DNA of 64,000 bases. It comes from Haliotis asinina. Lineage: Eukaryota > Mollusca > Gastropoda > Lepetellida > Haliotidae. Below are positions 59,680-64,000 of the stretch, in pieces. The position numbers were made by a program, and so were the translations under genes. Position 1 is the first letter of the stretch. Each line of letters opens with the position of its first letter. The notes below the pieces were generated by a model. That model did not search any database and was not told the origin of the DNA. It saw only the letters and a list, made by a program, of their open reading frames with translations. The stretch is from positions 28,381,554 through 28,445,553 of the forward strand of contig NC_090282.1 in assembly GCF_037392515.1 (NCBI RefSeq), read 5' to 3'.

Positions 59680-60399
59680 ATGAACAACCTTTTCTTCCTG
59701 TTCACCGTTATCGCTACCTCCAGTGCCAGAGACTGTGGACACACAACAGAAGTCCCCACGGCTTCCCCAACTACCGTACAAACACCGACAACATGGCCGG
59801 ATGGATCCTTTGCTCTTCCCAAACCCATTGCTGGCTGTCCTGGTACAGAGTGGAAGGAAGGGTCTTTCTATCAAGACACTGAAGATTATTACAACGGGAA
59901 TACATGGAACACCACTAACATGAGTGGCAGGAAGAAGAAAGACGGTTATTTGAATACTTACTGTGTCATGGATGACGCCACGACCGGGTCTTGGGTGTGG
60001 CCTGCCGGTGCCTACTGCATCTTGAGGAAGAACGGAGTCTGTCCTGGAGGTTTTCAGGAGGGATCCATCCTTTGGGATGATGAAAACAACTACAACATGA
60101 ACCATGTCACAGAGCAGAGCACCCTTCCCGACGGTGACTTCAACAAGGACACTAAACTGTTTTATTGTTGTCGTGAGGACGCTGTTCCATCTCAAGAGAT
60201 AGCATTGCCAATATCTGCACCCTTCTACCTCCTGATGAAGAAAGACGTGTGTCAGAAAGTCACTGGGATGTCAGTGACAAAAGAGACACAGCTTTGGGAC
60301 GATGAAGACACCAACAACCAGAATGCCAGAGAGGGTTCAACTCCTTTCCAAATCGGAGATCGTACCAACATCGCCATCAACTATTGTTATTACTCCTGA
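59680..60399 (+). CDS. Secreted ApeC-domain protein, copy F (239 aa)
   Basis: N-terminus and linker as D and E (one change, ATSSA for AASSA in the signal peptide). The ApeC C-terminal part is B-like instead: ALPISAPF, KKDVCQKVTGMSVTKE, FQIGDRTNIAINYC. A private SWVWPAG replaces SGVW (B) or SGMW (C-E). F is the likely source of the promoter and N-terminus of D and E. ATTAAA at 60443-60448. Downstream sequence soon leaves the recent repeat and resembles it again only distantly after about 61.1 kb. Confidence 0.92.
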   Translation: MNNLFFLFTVIATSSARDCGHTTEVPTASPTTVQTPTTWPDGSFALPKPIAGCPGTEWKEGSFYQDTEDYYNGNTWNTTNMSGRKKKDGYLNTYCVMDDATTGSWVWPAGAYCILRKNGVCPGGFQEGSILWDDENNYNMNHVTEQSTLPDGDFNKDTKLFYCCREDAVPSQEIALPISAPFYLLMKKDVCQKVTGMSVTKETQLWDDEDTNNQNAREGSTPFQIGDRTNIAINYCYYS

Positions 60400-61099
60400 C
60401 ATTGTATTGTAGTGTCTTTCCCCAATGGCATATGTGGTTAGAATTAAAGACATCCACGATAACGGTTTTTCTTTCTAATTTTCTAGTGATTGAGCCCGTA
60501 CAGTAAATTTGACATTATTCCGACCTTACCATGTGGATGTGACATGTTAGGAAAATAGCTTGGAACGACATTTTACCGGTAAAATGTTGAAACATTCACT
60601 ATGCCAGACAAGGATCCACTCCCAATCAAACGGGAAGGCCAGTTAACATTCATTCAGATTCTGCTACCATTCTCCCATAACACTCCAAATAGTTCAAGAA
60701 TGTGTTCCGAGACGTTAATTCTCACTTAGAATATAACTACACAGTTTCATATAATAAACTATGCTATTACATAAATGCGTTTTCCTGCTAAACATTCTTA
60801 TTCGTATCTATAACAGACAACATTTAAAAATCTCTATGTATGAGTAAAAGGCCTCAGTGGCCATTGTCATGAGGAATATTGAAATGCTGGCAAAAATATA
60901 TAGCTTACTAATCATTGCTGAGTTTAGTCAACAAATATCTAATGGTCAGGCATTTTCATATATATCAATGTTGTCAGCATATACTGTCTTCTGACATTTT
61001 CAGCATCTTCAAGGTATTAGTACATGGCAAACTCTCGAGCTTAACACCTGTATTCGACGTTCATTTGGGATATCAGCTTAGTGACATTTTAGATAACTG

Positions 61100-61920
61100 T
61101 TGACATGATCCAACTTCTTAAATGATTTATTCATTAGCTGCTTCAACCAACGCTTCTACAATGTGTATATAAAGATCAAACGGTTGTTTGGTGCATACGC
61201 ATGGGAATCCGTTTTGCATACGTATCAAAGCCAAGAATTCGATTTCCACCCAAAACCAATTAATGACAATCGACTTCCTGTCACCTTATATCTGAGACTG
61301 AAATGGATGAAATATATTCTTCTCTTTGGTGATTTATGTCAGAAGACGTTGTCTTGTCAAAGGGTATCTATGTCTGTAAAAGTTACTCCCAGCTTCCTGA
61401 CATCTACAAGTACATCAGCACCGGTTCTGAGTGATTACTGCGTCCTTATTAACCAGGCTCAATATGAAATCTATCCTGAAAGTGGAAGACTAAATCGCTG
61501 TCAGTGATGATTATGACATTTCAGATAATGAAATTAAAGATTTCGACGCATAGGACATGGGCAAAAATACAAAATAGCTTGGATCTACAGCTTTGTACAT
61601 CTCACAAATGTATATGATTTAATATACCTACACAATGGTTCAATACACCAATGGAGAATTTGAAACAAATATCACTTCTCAGCAATTTGCATAGTGAAAA
61701 AGTGACTCTGACTCTCAAAGTATACAAGGCAATAAGACCTAACACTGTTATCCCTCCTGTTGGTAGAGGCCATGATTTTGATGACACATGTCATCATCAC
61801 TATTTTTACAGACCTGACAGACAGTTGTTATTCAGTGAAGAGGCCTCCGGCCCATAATACAGGCAGATGACATTGCATATACGCAAAGAACCTAATTAAG
61901 CACACCAAGCACTCTTGCAG
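61100..61920 (+). repeat. Diverged copy of the ApeC spacer
   Basis: Resembles the first part of the array spacer (about 48000-48790) in order. Shared runs: GGGAATCCGTTTTGCAT, ACCAATTAATGACAAT, CTTCCTGTCACCTTATAT, GATTTCGACGCA and GAGGCCT-CGGCCCATAATAC. Many indels separate them. No gene follows inside the matched part, so this is the old right flank from which the tandem spacers arose. Confidence 0.7.
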
Positions 61921-62164
61921 GATCAGTAACGATCCAACGTCCAGACCAGTGCACTGGAACCATCCATCAACGACATAGGCTCATTGTCCGTGTCTCAGTG
62001 TCCAGACACATGCATTTGTGACGGTGTGTGGTCCTGTGCATAGTGCTCAATTCATAAATCAGGTGAAGTTAACCAACGCTGGGTGCAGAGTGTCACTAGA
62101 TTGGGTGACCGTGCTTAACATGTACAGTTTGACTCCTGAGGGTTTTTAAGTCGTCAGTCAAGTG

Positions 62165-62325
62165 AGTTTATTCAAAATTGTCTCCGGTCACCCAGCAGAA
62201 AATGGGTACCGGGTAGTATAGGTCAACCGTCTGCCACCTAACGGGCGGGGTAATAATATGTTGTGGTTTAGTGTTAGCTCTATGAGCATACCTAGTGTGG
62301 AGTTTGGCGGTATATAAATGAACAC
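62165..62325 (+). mobile_element. SINE-like repeat (family E)
   Basis: GGTCACCCAGCAGAAAATGG, GTACCGGGTAGTATAGG, then TGTTAGCTCTATGAGCATAC and GGCGGTATATAAATG. The ending resembles the GGCGCTATATAAATG end of SINEs in many marine invertebrates. This is from memory of the family type; no second copy lies in the window. Confidence 0.4.
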
Positions 62326-62329
62326 AACA

Positions 62330-63280
62330 AAGGTGTGTGTGGACGGGTGGACAACGTCTGCGTATTTATTGCGCAAGACCCTCATCTCGAGGGAAAACTC
62401 TGACGCTGGAATGTCGACATCGATGTCTCCAGTGGAGCAAAGAACATTTGCGATGAAGATCACGTGGGTGGAGAAGAGTTCTCTCAACAAATGAGTCACG
62501 TTTCCTTTTTCAGCAGCAGTATCTTAATCAGGGCAGTATTAATGGGCAACCTCCGGCCCGCTCCAACTCAGCATGTCTGGAGGTGAGATGAAGCGACATT
62601 TACAACGCTATCCGAATCCTTCCAGAACAACGTCATTTCATTTGGGGCAATAAAACTTTAATACCTGTTCTGTTTGTTGTTTGTTTGTCACTATACCTTT
62701 GGCCTTTGAGTTAACATTTTATTGCATTAATCAACAAACGAATGTCTTTTTGATGTATCGTGATGTACATGTACATGTAGGTAGACATACATATTTGATC
62801 GGTGTAGTGGTTGTTTTATGAAAACACCTGTGAGGAATCACTAATATTATCAACATAAGATCTGGTTTTCTTATGAACTGCTTTACCCTGCATATTTCAG
62901 AACATTTGAGAGGAACAAATGAACAGATGGAGGACAATATTTGTTGTTTGACATTTCTGTGTGGGGCCCGTTTACGTTCTCTGTCAATCCAACTTCTTCA
63001 CTAACTCACGCGTCACACAAACAGGTACGATAAGGTTTCAGAAGATATCAGATAAAGCGCCAGTATAGAGCAAATTCTAGAAAATGATTATTTCATATTG
63101 ATTTTTTCCCACCATTTACCCGACTTAATGGCTGCATGAGCATTTAAAACATGCATGCCTTCATGGTTTCAGAAATTCACTGTTGCCCTCTCTCTTATTT
63201 ATGTACATGACTGTTTCAAACAGTTGGAATGTATAGTCTGTTAAATTTCTGATCTCATTCATACACGGTCTAATGTACTA
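62330..63280. other. Intergenic, nothing recognised
   Basis: No supported gene or repeat. Short ORFs here lack features. Confidence 0.4.
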
Positions 63281-63283
63281 GGA

Positions 63284-63440
63284 GCGGTTTTGTAGCCCCG
63301 TGGTTTAAGCTTTTGCCCGTCACAGTGAAGTCTCACATTTGTACACTGTGAGAAACCCGTTTCTGGTGTTCCCCGCCACGATTTTGCTGGAATATTGCCA
63401 AAAGCGCTTACCTCCCGTATAAAGCTAAACTCATTCACTC
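63284..63440 (+). mobile_element. Family A SINE
   Basis: A-box-like TTGTAGCCCCGTGGTTTAAG, then CCCGTTTCTGGTGTTCCCCG, GCTGGAATATTGCCAAAAGC and a CTAAACTCATTCACTCATC tail. Confidence 0.7.
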
Positions 63441-63694
63441 ATCTTATTATCTGAACGCCAGTGAGAGCATAGAAATTCCTGTATACTACTGAGCGACGCA
63501 ATGTTGGAATTACATGTATACAGATTATGTGAAGAATAAGTAGATAAGATCCATTGGTGTATGTATGAACAATTTTCACTTCTCAGTCTCGAGCGTATTC
63601 AGCACAGTCCTGGTACTTGATGATAATCAGTGTAGCTGGAGTAGTCTGGAACTATTGCCAGGATACAACCACTTACGTTTCGTACTTCTAGTCA

Positions 63695-63738
63695 TTGAAG
63701 AACTAAACTCACTCACTCACTCACTCACTCACTCACTC
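63695..63738 (+). repeat. (CACT)n simple repeat
   Basis: About eight CACT units after GAACTAAACT: the expanded tail of an otherwise eroded family A-type SINE. Confidence 0.85.
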
Positions 63739-64000
63739 CAGTCACTGTACGGCAGCATGTAACATTACGTTACATATTAGGTTTACTCGAGTATACGCTG
63801 TGGCATAAGGTTACACTATAAACAGAAACACCTTCACATGTAGGTCTTAAGACAACGTAAGTGATGAATAGTTTTCTTGTCTTCACACAAGTAGCCATCC
63901 TTGTTTCCCCTTCTTCACCTCACAGCTTTTCTTCAGAGAATCTATCATTCTGAACCATCATCAGTCAAGGTGGGACTGAAGACGTAGTGTAGAATGAATG

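Larger units (their letters stand above)
56175..60399 (+). repeat. ApeC tandem unit 3 (4225 bp, spacer plus copy F)
   Basis: Near-identical to unit 2 up to the first half of copy F. It lacks 2 bp near 58100 (CCCACTCAAC for CCCACATTCAAC). The second half of the gene departs from D and E. Confidence 0.93.

Noticed and set aside
1-64000. tRNA genes
   Set aside because: A- and B-box-like pairs occur only in SINE heads; no cloverleaf with a full acceptor stem was found.

Overview
The window looks like nuclear DNA of a marine mollusc, most likely a vetigastropod such as an abalone. This is inferred from AT-rich non-coding sequence, several SINE families ending in a CACT-repeat tail, I-clade LINE fragments, Tc1-like transposons, and a family of secreted ApeC-domain (apextrin C-terminal) proteins. 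No tRNA or rRNA gene, CRISPR array or bacterial-type operon is visible. Most of the 64 kb is intergenic sequence with decayed repeats.

The gene content lies in the right half: six intronless genes for small secreted ApeC proteins of 239-244 aa. Copy A (34637-35356) is on the minus strand. Copies B (41803-42537), C (46977-47711), D (51228-51947), E (55455-56174) and F (59680-60399) are on the plus strand. Each has a signal peptide, a Thr/Pro-rich linker and one complete ApeC domain. Each also has a TATA box (80 bp before the ATG in B-F, about 87 bp in A), a shared block at the expected transcription start, and a nearby poly(A) signal. C to F sit in near-identical units of about 4.2 kb. Diagnostic sites show that D and E are hybrids: promoter and N-terminus like F, C-terminal half like C. 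Unequal crossing-over between ORFs would produce this. F keeps a B-like C-terminus. ApeC proteins are known in invertebrates as secreted microbe-binding or mucosal proteins, so an expanding innate-immune or secretory cluster is a reasonable inference.

The left half (1-34 kb) is a repeat landscape. At 1-3.96 kb lie two minus-strand pieces of an I-clade LINE: a 5' end with ORF1 zinc knuckles and the start of the endonuclease, and a 3' end with RNase H. A segment of about 2.3 kb at 6.69-9.05 kb is duplicated at 16.22-20.42 kb. The two copies differ by clean insertions, so each supplies an empty site for the other. One insertion is a Tc1 element (19080-20380) with an intact 339-aa DD34E transposase. 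A 637-bp MITE-like element (10260-10896) carries a palindromic TTAGGG/CCCTAA block, and its empty site survives near 23.9 kb. A second, decayed Tc1-like transposase lies at about 38.93-39.40 kb.

The clearest candidates for a second look are the hybrid-gene ApeC array with its conserved promoter motifs, the telomere-repeat MITE, and the undescribed SINE-like family with intact target-site duplications.
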